Assembly: GCA_964575455.1 (NCBI GenBank)
Contig: CAZNRX010000006.1
Location: 31,269 to 95,268 of the forward strand
DNA from: SKLM01 sp964575455
Lineage (GTDB): Bacteria > Chloroflexota > Anaerolineae > B4-G1
Direction: 5' to 3'
Length of the DNA: 64,000 bases
The translations under genes were made by a program, and so were the position numbers. The notes beneath the pieces were generated by a model. It made no database searches. It was not told where the DNA came from and saw nothing but the letters and a program-made list of their open reading frames with translations. Shown in pieces: positions 38,701 to 43,747 of the stretch; position 1 is the first letter of the stretch; every line of letters starts with the position of its first letter.

Positions 38701-41700
38701 CCAGCCGTTTGCAGAACTTGGATGCCTGGAGGATGCCCGCTGCCTTGGCGAAGCCCCTGAGCGTTAGAAGGGCACCCACGATCCTTCGCGACCCGGTGAA
38801 CCAGTACGCAAACTCCTCGCCGTCGAGGGTTATGTAGGATGCCGCCATCGAGACGGAGCCTACCTCGTTTCCCTCGGACTCCTGCTCGCGCTCATACGCC
38901 CATTCCTGAGCCTGGCTGTCGCCGATCCTCAGGCCAGCATTGGGGTCTCCCAGGTCCGTGGCCTCCAGCAGATAGGCCGGCAGGCTGTCCCGATCGTGGT
39001 GGAGCATGGAGAACACGTCCTCGTCGGCGCGACCCTCCCCGGCCACGGCCACGCCGTCCACGCTGATGATGCGCGTCTGCCCCATCGTCCAGGATGCGTA
39101 CAGCATGCGGACCACACCGCGCAGATCCTCCTCCGTCAGATCGGGATAGTCACCGCCCTGCTGCAACTCCTCCAGGATGTCCGCGAGGTGGTCCTCGAAC
39201 CGCTGGTCCATCAGACTCAGCGTCTCTCTCACACCCAAGCCCTGCCAGGCGCCATCGACGTGTTCGCAGGTGCTCGTCTTCAACCCGCGACTGGTGATCA
39301 TGGCGACGTTGGCCAGGTTGAGGTTGAAGGTGGGCGGATGCTCGAACTGCCCCTCATCGTCCAGGCCGTGGAGCCCTGCCTCCTCCTGGAAGGCGACCAC
39401 CACGGACGGGTTCGTCTCGTGGGCGTAGTTGTTGTTCTCCAGGAAGTCGTTGAGGCGCGTCGGCAGGTGTGACATGGCCTCATCGACGTGGCCGTAGGGC
39501 GCGTCCGGCAGCTCCACGACCACGTCCCGCGCCGGCACGCCCCACGTATCGGTGATGGGCGTATTGGGTTGACTGAATCGGGACTCGATCTCCTGGAGTG
39601 TCGGGTCCTGATGGGTCAGGTAGGTGTTGCTCAGCCCCAGAAGGAGATTGAAGAGATCTCGATCCTGGTCGGCGACCTCCTTGGCTGGCGCCGGCGTGCC
39701 CAGCACCGCGCTCTCGAAGTTGCGGCTCTTGGTGATCTGGAGGCCTGTGACGCGGAAGGGCTCCGGCTGGGTCCCGATCGTCGTCATCTCTGTGACGACC
39801 TCCCCCCCGGCCTCGGCGTCATTGCTCAACTGCACCGTCCACACCAGCTCGACCGACTCCCAGCGGATGTCGTCCAGGTCGTCGGGCCCGTAGGCCACCT
39901 TGCCGTAGAAGGCGACCATCTGCCCGCCGTCGCCGACGGGAGAGACCGCGGTGTAGAGCGTGTACCCTCCGTCTTCCTCGTATACGACCGTATTGTACTC
40001 CCGGGCCAGCGCCTCGTCAGGCGTCTGATTGGTGCGGATGCGGAGCATGGGCGAGAGGCGGATGTCCTCGGTCGACCCGTCCAGGTCCTGGGTCTGCCCC
40101 TTGTCGTCATAGGGCCAGTCCAGGTAGCCCGTGTTGTAGCGCAGGTGCCCTATGTCCTCTGGCTGAACCTGGATCTCAATATACTGATAGCCGTCGAAGC
40201 CACCGCCCTGGGTGGCCAGCGAGAAGGTGTCGCTGTAGGTCGTGCGGGAGAAGGGCGAGAGGTCCAGGTCGTCCGGGACCCCATCCCCGTCGTTGTCCGC
40301 GTCCCACAGGTTGGGGATGCCGTCCCCATCCGGATCCCAGTCGTCGGCGTCCGCCAATCGCGGTGCCTGACCGACGGGCTGCGGCCACTCGGCGCCGTCG
40401 AAGAGGCCATCCTGGTTGGAATCCGGAAGGAAGGGGTTGCTCGTCCAGTGCCGCCCGCCGTAGTCGAAGCCATCGATCTCAACCGTGTCCGTGATGAGAT
40501 CCCGGTCGCTGTCGGCGTAGTACGGGTCGGTGCCCAGACAGTATTCGTCGGCATCGGTGAGGCCGTCGCCGTCGGCATCCTCGCTGGTGCTGCCGTCTCC
40601 GCATTTCTGATCGGGTTCGGACTGCTGCACGAGTGCTGATTCGCGAGAGGTGAAGGGGGAAGGATGATTCGTCGACTCGTCCTGAGCCTGGCGAAGGGAG
40701 GGTTCTATGGGCGCGAGAGGGAGGTCCAACGCCTCGGCGAAAGCATCGGCGTGGGCGGCGTGGGCCTGGCGGGCCTGGTACTGGACCACGCCAAGCGCCT
40801 GGAGGAACGGCGAGGTGACCAGGATGACGCTGACGCCGACCGCGACCACCCTGTACACCCAGCGGCGACCGCGGTAGACGATCAGTACACCGGCCATGGC
40901 GACCAGGAAGAGGAGACAGCAGAGGTCCATGGGCGTCACGTCTACGCCGGTGCTGCCGAGGTCACCAACCAGAAGACCCCGGAGAGGTCCGGAAGCCTCC
41001 GAGGTCTCGCCCGTGGAACGTATCCGCTCGCGCGCCGCCTCGCTGAAACGGAAGTCGACGATCACGTGCGCCCGAGCGTCGTAGGCCTCGGTCGCCTCCC
41101 GCATCTCCAGGTCCATCACCTGGCGAACGGGGAGGCCATCCGCATCCACCCAGAGCTGAGCGTGGCCCGTCATGCGCTGGAGCACGGGGGAGAGGGACAG
41201 CTCGACGCCGGGCGGCAGAGGCTGATCGCTCTCCCTGAGCTCCGCCTCCATCTGCTGACGCACGTACGCCGCGAATCGCGCCCCGTTGATGTCAAACGTG
41301 AAACGTGAAACGTGACGCGTGAAAGGAGAGTTCACTGTTTCACCCTTCACGTCTTCACGCTTCACGTTTTCGGCCGCGGCGAGGTAGCTCAGGTAGTCGG
41401 CGGTGGGCGTGGAGAGGCCGGCAGGGTTCTCCGTAGGCACGCGTTCGCCATCCTTGAGCAGGTAGGTCTCCGCGCCGTCGCGCACCAGTGCTACAGCAGG
41501 CAGGTTTGGCCCGCCGCCCTCGAGGCGAAGCTCGATGCGGGCCTGGTCGGGCAGGGTCACCTCGCCCTCCATGCGGATATCGACCCGCTCGTCGCTCTGA
41601 CCGATCATCGCGGGTATCGGACGGGGGATGAGGGTCTGCTCGACGTCGGCGGTGAAGTCGTACGCGCCAGCCTCGCAGGCCCGATCCCAGACAGCACGTA

Positions 41701-41812
41701 AGGGATCGGGAGGCGATTCGGTCGCGGCAGCACCAAATGGATGAGCCAGCAGCAGCGCGGCGAGTGCGCAGAGTGCGACGAACAGAGGTCTGAGCGGGTG
41801 GATGCGTTTCAT
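26747..41812 (-). CDS. giant multidomain surface protein (5,021 residues)
   Basis: Signal peptide (residues 1-30), an N-terminal LolA/sigma-E-regulator-like domain (about 36-250), and a membrane hairpin (about 291-341). Thrombospondin type 3-like calcium repeats (DADGDGLTDADEY-type, about 405-520), a further region with several hydrophobic helices (about 1020-1130) and more calcium repeats (about 1295-1380) follow. Then come Ig-like domains (about 1565-1780), seven FG-GAP repeats (GDVNGDGFDDLLVG-type, about 1840-2235), parallel beta-helix segments (about 2265-2405 and 3120-3580) around a Kelch/propeller region (about 2430-3070), and more Ig-like modules. A CBM9/DOMON-like domain (about 4085-4310), a PKD domain (about 4620-4708), a DUF11 domain and one C-terminal helix followed by RRR end the protein. 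It is probably cell-wall- or membrane-anchored and adhesive. AAGGAGACACAG precedes the ATG. Confidence 0.85.
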   Translation of the reverse strand: MKRIHPLRPLFVALCALAALLLAHPFGAAATESPPDPLRAVWDRACEAGAYDFTADVEQTLIPRPIPAMIGQSDERVDIRMEGEVTLPDQARIELRLEGGGPNLPAVALVRDGAETYLLKDGERVPTENPAGLSTPTADYLSYLAAAENVKREDVKGETVNSPFTRHVSRFTFDINGARFAAYVRQQMEAELRESDQPLPPGVELSLSPVLQRMTGHAQLWVDADGLPVRQVMDLEMREATEAYDARAHVIVDFRFSEAARERIRSTGETSEASGPLRGLLVGDLGSTGVDVTPMDLCCLLFLVAMAGVLIVYRGRRWVYRVVAVGVSVILVTSPFLQALGVVQYQARQAHAAHADAFAEALDLPLAPIEPSLRQAQDESTNHPSPFTSRESALVQQSEPDQKCGDGSTSEDADGDGLTDADEYCLGTDPYYADSDRDLITDTVEIDGFDYGGRHWTSNPFLPDSNQDGLFDGAEWPQPVGQAPRLADADDWDPDGDGIPNLWDADNDGDGVPDDLDLSPFSRTTYSDTFSLATQGGGFDGYQYIEIQVQPEDIGHLRYNTGYLDWPYDDKGQTQDLDGSTEDIRLSPMLRIRTNQTPDEALAREYNTVVYEEDGGYTLYTAVSPVGDGGQMVAFYGKVAYGPDDLDDIRWESVELVWTVQLSNDAEAGGEVVTEMTTIGTQPEPFRVTGLQITKSRNFESAVLGTPAPAKEVADQDRDLFNLLLGLSNTYLTHQDPTLQEIESRFSQPNTPITDTWGVPARDVVVELPDAPYGHVDEAMSHLPTRLNDFLENNNYAHETNPSVVVAFQEEAGLHGLDDEGQFEHPPTFNLNLANVAMITSRGLKTSTCEHVDGAWQGLGVRETLSLMDQRFEDHLADILEELQQGGDYPDLTEEDLRGVVRMLYASWTMGQTRIISVDGVAVAGEGRADEDVFSMLHHDRDSLPAYLLEATDLGDPNAGLRIGDSQAQEWAYEREQESEGNEVGSVSMAASYITLDGEEFAYWFTGSRRIVGALLTLRGFAKAAGILQASKFCKRLGNVMTGLAIALTVGDFLVTLWGTGWDMSSPVAKRALVTAIVTIAIIVAMTVFSGILTGILGLVDLVLYFVTGGAFTLVGAFIEAVTSFIYEHEVLTEFEDVSFVGFDTEVMDKETGIVVGNRFRVSDECVGMVSRTSDGEFDDLEDSWVSGRYWGSATGATAVSKNGSMDCSIRGRTNICHDPVAVEFELDTAKRNVELEIRASAEAKTLYKECWVKICKTKATYTDLGDEWDPITLHLDVLPANLLDLWNWGEIITPDRDGDGLPNDREESLGTDPDNWDSDGDGLSDEFEHLSTEDLGTDPTAYDTDGDGLSDGLEYRLGTKIDAPDSDNDGLLDGDEVFHREGGAWTGGWEVDLPTRTAWVFSDPLVADVDGDGLNDRSERNEATSPYAYNDAPRLSLTAGPLVERVNGAIGAYLEPGERLVMDIALDSTGPHAVTSTLKLCLPDFFTSIEAEGAMSGDRNPSTEGATSCNGRQWSFAAPYALLETESANTTVTATVDSGLGASTSGEISVTLPYRMAGVEEDVVDQVAVTVDVDDPQVAVSAPVSGTLLGGGISNYVVGGSASDQSSWVTQVQVDVPGQGWVDAEGISPWATTWELPEDGRYTLQARAYDYVGRVGSSDQVSVTVDNTPPTVTLDLASGEVVSGTSGPGDRQTITVTLSGDAGDNLVGLRRVQISTDGRPWQEVWSDDGAPLTVNWNTTWTLPNEASAQGEHTVEVRAFDRAGNRSETLMRTILVDVVPPTSELTDRRYLEDPPPHVVADQPINLYGVTNDAGRVPEPSRPVELVGELDAIDDATMWLELTTVDDDDQGVSVTWLGDFNGDRMSDFAVGLPAARGGDGEVTVVYGRAGGWPVPTDAELLAESRTSLVGADDAGIGATLAAAGDVNGDGFDDLLVGDAQNDRAFLVFGRPGVLGRDQALEGDRHGYWSVIDLTGLGDLSALAAAGDVNGDGLADLLIGVTGAEGKAYLLLGEANPWAKTVPLGRRAAAQVATDPAGAILSGVGDMDGDQLDEFAVAHGGTVYLFEGRETFSPGVEEPGETLTTTQHAVATFDSSDSAPELAALGDVNGDALADFIYADGDQPTVVFGDAGRAWPIQALDFTPEPSGFLAAPGDVDADGLADVLVRNADGDAYLVLGADLGSVQATLTDVRAAATAPYATGSDLNSDGSSDLLLVPDELGVGLASALDYGPLPHVDPEDLPVVRVSESASQQISEAAGLQIQANTYTVDDDGGADFTSIQDAVGAAGNGDTINVEPGAYDSFTVDGVNDLTISGVHPDAVFVDGGNGAFAVKVQNAEGVRLENLTLRSAQNALALDGAGVGGYDDVDKKTVLERVLVYDFTQHAVSMDRTSSLRLTRCTLAGGDDHIHLEGGPDPAMDAAWSTVSTDAETATSADGGLFADGENVYLVDDSGTIDAYSVETGLWGSIPDAPAAVQAAATADESGRLWALRRDPATGFDGPVYAIAYVSEDEIYVGGDFQHVGDVAVPYVAAWNGSAWEAPVDVGQPPDGAVYALLVDGDGLYAGGTFGLRHLPAGGSFWENWGDIASGGAIRTMVFHGGWIVVGGTFDDIGGVSAHKIARREGDGAWYRIADPPSDTCNGILSSGRHVSALEQGDDYILYLGGRFHVVGAEAFGTDGCRDPAEYGLAKTSGTWIAGTPRKSDLRKGSDIYAFDFYAGDDLVVGGDIDNVKCFYTDGCYDRGGGGCWWPEGNWCSAGGSASNLAIFADKEWRVPGYLEANAPVRTLEVAGNHLYVGGDFTQVGGSTGALHVATYDTFPDAGGSWHTLGDGVNGSVRALIHQGGDTYIGGAFTLAGEEPALHFAHWDGGQWVGLSQQSLYEYDGSTWHERAVLPQFVGDGASIVSDGDGHLYAIGGSGSAELYRYTISSDAWEERASAPAGLGAGGGLTWADDTLYALRGGDTGDLDRYDPAADDWEVRASIPVTGPVVGAGGGVAWDGGDWLYVLAGGNGKDFLRYHIPTDSWETLQETPDQVVEGGGLVRVGRKLFGVPGGGQKLWQHAPVGIYPEKLTLDHVALSAPETASSADWINLADLVTWPDDFVVGGNSNSWIGRRGVAWSPPPILYSSVQLTHDEARFLDPDRDVYRLDTGTILDGGYHAYRTDAMVGDGEAFNSIQDAIDSGANRVQLRPGTYEQTFYLMSGVEVGGNGADLTIVEPPAGSSEPAMVRAEGVVGAKLSMLTLNGDGSGVDGLLVEDGAQSITLERAIIRGASTAISATGEATNLEVVNNTVVSNTNGFAAAGCAPVDVRNTVFAHNADTGLRYDDGCTTRKLHKYNIYWQNGTDLDPENPGPGELFLDPLFVDPGPPSHDYHTQDASPVIDAGDPGDPPPPGAGGRVDIGYIEQNRAAIYVDDDYCEDCVNDGLSWQVDAFDVIQDGLDQADGNMRNLQGLGYTVGVAPGTYTETITIPSHVRLVGSGAEETTIDAQGVGPPVTFDAVAQSEISGLTITGCSGTAGITVTGASNGVTIVRNIINGCDVGVGFSGRSSGLVSFNTVALPEDKTAVLSSGPGTWATVENNVLHNTGHRVSYLRVEDSGQILSDYNLRGPSGSVAYYSNVDRGPNDVCDNDAGFTSGYRIGAGSPARDAASPFAEVAPGGGERSDMGYYELTAAPLPVFLGREDVSSATGNSGVGQVEVGFTQVGDPADPVTATVPGAWTAVMLDSPQEAVSFWDASYTPAADSLYRFYSRAGDVAGNREEEAYEEDWYDGAFVADGISPVVTWTLPVDSDVVSTPLQLRAEAYDYDATGAFSVDDVWFEVDGVEYDAEWAADPWDEEGQEPRTFRAWVALDEGSYTDVGAFAVDKAGNVMSDTRSLQVSGSAGTDMVSPTLVVSSPTEGEWFTGTVVFSGTVTDDDSGVAAVEVSLDGGYAWLPGTVDGQDWELTWEPPEDQAYVSFPAQVRARDQAGNSDMVSRVFTVDSVPPTGPSVADFTAFVGPVERDAKPGTHFDIPVDLRVTWQKPFDGSGVADTLIAVDKVSDTLPTTNLGAVTSYTHGLNTPGDWYVHLAVQDLPGNQSIRHYGPWHVGTFSDTSKSFNDRVQTIVMDGRINMDDWWEIAPDLLEWGIGDFMDDFQRRGTDADWWGPQELFATWDGSDVYWGWSGAWWTLDGEMWTYLDAGDGGCSEPVTAIPTCQTLPFEADHAISISGPVSGTLWTCSSGSWQEDIGADWEFAHGEGGDTEVRIDWLDVLSSGKWPTMTVDSVDVGMIAYAVDDDGTPWAVFPTTNPLTDVCSEGYSWIDLYDPTRLFSFTVPSKGQPKGIDVGMSLDSVQAPQAAWCPGSDLGYVFELANQEVFTTPALDLALEPGAGLNYKGVAGAIHKGGWDFEIPSLPPGAEHRVTVTGTLATNVCDLAGSAPMSLSVELLAAPAVTLDLAHRLDCQPPTLTVTTDPAKTIRPVIGTASDGNGSGVGAVDYRIDGGGWQPASGTLFWSADLALPEKTDWQVDVRAIDQCGLEDVTSLQFSDTTPPTVTLDVPSAVSVGPVDIDGTARDLPLGGEVITAEVQIDGGGWQLASLGAPDGNGLQQWQLPWNPSVSGVTHTLRARATDVAHNVGYAGPVDVHVGTPPTADAGDDQCADPGDEVALHGSGSFHPDGEPLTYGWKQTGGPSVTLSDAGAVSPTFTAPGTAGPITFTLTVTDNWGLNDTDVTVVTVRNPDLALEKRVSDYTPRSGESIVYTVTVTNGNPGDAVGVVVTDALPSGVSYLSDDSGNYDEGSGFWSVPCLAGGGGTTHLGITAQVDAVTPGTLITNTAVISPSGWVDPDSENGADHAVIAAQHPDAVIITVTPEDGGTLIAVDDQGYTTTVEIPAGAVTDTLTLILTPLDGPTHPTVPFLFAGHAFLLEIYKGPYVQPGYVFKEPISITLHYSDEDVAGLDEAVLALYVWTGGTWEDAACNGYERHPAENWLAVEICHLSQFALLGQGQPVAVGGSTLAMAPSTSLWQRTLLIIPVMLAALAAAVVLTVRRR
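35062..35087. repeat. in-gene tandem octamer repeat
   Basis: GCTGACTC three times in a row, inside the giant gene at the junction between the FG-GAP repeats and the first beta-helix. It encodes the low-complexity segment VRVSESASQQISEAAG on the minus strand without breaking the frame. Confidence 0.75.
40670..40699. repeat. in-gene dispersed repeat (CCTGAGCCTGGCGAAGG type)
   Basis: CGTCCTGAGCCTGGCGAAGG within the giant gene encodes the segment SLRQAQDEST on the minus strand. This sequence resembles a short repeat (CCTTCGACAGGCTCAGGAC) seen repeatedly in Chloroflexota and other genomes. It lies in a linker before the first calcium-repeat block. Confidence 0.6.
41293..41370. repeat. in-gene inverted repeat built of GTGAAAC units
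   Basis: Left part: CAAACGTGAAACGTGAAACG then TGACGCGTGAAAGG. Right part: TTCACCCTTCACGTCTTCAC then GCTTCACG, the approximate reverse complement. It encodes the low-complexity stretch VKREDVKGETVNSPFTRHV in the N-terminal domain of the giant protein and keeps the frame. Confidence 0.75.
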
Positions 41813-41851
41813 CTGTGTCTCCTTGTTGGTCGCAGCGCGTCGGCTCGACCT

Positions 41852-42148
41852 CTACCGTCGACGGTAACTCCGTCTAAGGGTTGTTCTGAATGACAGAGGG
41901 AGGACGAACAAGCGTGAGGTGTAGTCGTAGGTGATGCTGGCCAACGAAGGGCTGCTGGGCAGATCCGCGCGCCTCATCCGAGGGCTGTTCAGTGCTGACC
42001 AGGACTGGTCACGACCCCCAGCACGGCGAGATCTGTCGCCATGGATGACGACGTCACTCCACAGGGCATAGCGGTCGAGCACTGGCGTGGCCGCAGTTGA
42101 GACAAAGAAGGACTCCAGGCAGGAGTCGCGTTGGACGTGCATTGTCAC
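41852..42148 (-). CDS. possible small protein in the long leader of the giant gene
   Basis: A 98-codon frame from GTG 42148, with GGAGG 8 nt upstream, starting VTMHVQRDSCLESFF and ending in a very basic RRSYRRR. It stops 39 nt before the giant gene's ATG. Nothing like it is recognised, composition is not strongly coding, and it may be chance. It fills most of the roughly 400-nt 5' leader between the promoter at 42222-42250 and 41812. That leader also contains a hairpin GATGCCGA/TCGGCATC at about 42183-42206. Confidence 0.25.
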   Translation of the reverse strand: MTMHVQRDSCLESFFVSTAATPVLDRYALWSDVVIHGDRSRRAGGRDQSWSALNSPRMRRADLPSSPSLASITYDYTSRLFVLPLSFRTTLRRSYRRR

Positions 42149-42221
42149 CCACCGGCCCTCCAAAACAGGGAAGCGTCAGACCGGATGCCGACGAAGAATC
42201 GGCATCGCTCCCATGGGGCCT

Positions 42222-42250
42222 ATCATACACCCGGCCCAAGCCAGTGTCAA
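42222..42250 (-). promoter_or_regulatory. promoter of the giant surface-protein gene
   Basis: Minus strand: TTGACA (42245-42250), 17-bp spacer, TATGAT (42222-42227). It implies a 5' leader of about 400 nt before the ATG at 41812. Confidence 0.75.
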
Positions 42251-42421
42251 GCCTGCACGTCATTCAGCCCAGGGCAATCGCCCTGTCATTCAGCCGGGTC
42301 TTATCGCTTTCGTCGGTGAGGCGACCGGTACTGGGGCCGAGACATCTAAGAGCCGACGCCGACGCAGTCTGAAGCCAGCTTGGGCATTGGGGTAAGGCTC
42401 CCCCCGCTGGCAGAGAAACGC

Positions 42422-43306
42422 TCAGTGGCGGCTGCGCGCGATGGCCGCGCTGAGGTGCGCGCCGAAGAGGATGAGCCAACTGCTCAGGTAGATCCAGAGC
42501 AGCAGCGCGACGACCGTGCCAAGCGACCCATACACCAGGCGGTAATGAACCAGATCGCTGCTGACGTACCGCGCGAAGCCGCGTTTGACCACGTCCCAAG
42601 CCAGGGAGACGAAAGCGGCTCCCCACAGAGCCTCCGACCACTTGACGGCGGTATTCGGGACCCAGCGATATAGATTTAGGACAATCAGGAAGATGACGAG
42701 GGCTGGCAGACCGGTGGCGATCAAGGTCCATGGGTGAGTGTCGAGGAGGTGGATCCCCCCGCCAAACGCCAGCTCCAAGCGCGGCAGGACGTTCAGCACC
42801 ACGGTTGAGAGGAGCACGAGCGACAGGAGGGCGGTCACCACGCCGATCAGCCCTATGCCCAGCCCCAACAGGCGCTGCTCCACGAAGCCCCGCGGTTCGG
42901 CCTCCGTCCACGCCCGGTTGATGTGGTTTACCAGCACCGTGAACACCCCGGTGCCCGACCATAGCAGGCCGATCAGCCCCACCAGACCAACCGTGCCACG
43001 ACGCTCAAGGACCTGTTCCACGTTCCTCAGGATGAGCTCCTCCGAGACCGGTATCACTTGGGTCACCGAGGTCACCACCCGCTGCTGAACGATGTCACCC
43101 TCCAGGAAGAAGCTCCCGGCGGCGATCAGCGCCAGGAGCAGGGGGAAGAGGGAGAACATGGTGTAGTAGGCCAGGCCGGCGGCGACGTGCGCCGCATGCG
43201 CCTCACCGAAGCGGTCGATAGCGTCTCGCACGATGGCGATCGCTCCTCCGCTGAGGTCATTGGCACGATGGTAGAGAGAATCGAGATACGCCTTGAAGCT
43301 ATCCAT
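42422..43306 (-). CDS. YihY/BrkB family inner membrane protein
   Basis: 294 residues with about six transmembrane helices. Family landmarks: an amphipathic N-terminus, AAGLAYYTMFSLFPLLLALI in the first helix, LIGLLWSGTGVFTVLVNHIN, and YGSLGTVVALLLWIYLSSW followed by LFGAHLSAA at the C-terminus. Members were once proposed as RNase BN, which was withdrawn; the function is unknown, possibly envelope-related export. The start has only a weak ribosome binding site. No operon partner is evident; the CopB remnant lies 78 nt upstream. Confidence 0.93.
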   Translation of the reverse strand: MDSFKAYLDSLYHRANDLSGGAIAIVRDAIDRFGEAHAAHVAAGLAYYTMFSLFPLLLALIAAGSFFLEGDIVQQRVVTSVTQVIPVSEELILRNVEQVLERRGTVGLVGLIGLLWSGTGVFTVLVNHINRAWTEAEPRGFVEQRLLGLGIGLIGVVTALLSLVLLSTVVLNVLPRLELAFGGGIHLLDTHPWTLIATGLPALVIFLIVLNLYRWVPNTAVKWSEALWGAAFVSLAWDVVKRGFARYVSSDLVHYRLVYGSLGTVVALLLWIYLSSWLILFGAHLSAAIARSRH

Positions 43307-43384
43307 TAACGTCTGATCCGAAACGAGATCTCCCTTCCCCTATGATCCAGACTAAGATGTGCATATCACTTCCTCCGTACGATC

Positions 43385-43670
43385 CTACGCTTCTGATGAC
43401 TCCGCCTCTTCACTCTCTACGTTCAAGAAACGGGCGTTGACCGCCACGGTGACGGTGCTGAGCGACATGACCAGCGCGCCCACCGCCGGGCTCAGCAGGA
43501 TACTGTCCCAGGAAACCCTGCACGAGAGGGGAGAGGACCAGGATGGGAACCGTCAGGACGAGCGAGATCCAGAAGCGCCGTCGGAAGTCCGCCACCATCT
43601 GGGCGTGATGGTTGCCGCCGCCGTGATCAGACATCTGGTGATCGTCCGGGCGATGCTTCTTCTTCCCCAT
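43385..43670 (-). pseudogene. copper-type P1B ATPase (CopB-like) remnant with internal deletion
   Basis: The ATG at 43670 (AGGAG upstream) starts a His-rich CopB-like N-terminus (MGKKKHRPDDHQMSDHGGGN) running into the first transmembrane helix (RRRFWISLVLTVPILVLSPL). After about position 43510 the homologous frame changes: SILLSPAVGALVMSLSTVTV and AVNARFLN are the last helices of the same ATPase family, ending at the TAG at 43385. The core of a normal protein of roughly 700 residues (phosphorylation site DKTGT, ATP-binding domain) is missing. It is a deletion scar joining both ends of one gene, frameshifted at the junction. Confidence 0.75.
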
Positions 43671-43747
43671 AGCTCCTCGTCGCTGTTCCACCAATTGAGT
43701 GCTGTAACCTTCCCGAAAGCTACCGAAAGCTTTCGAAAAGGTTCAGA

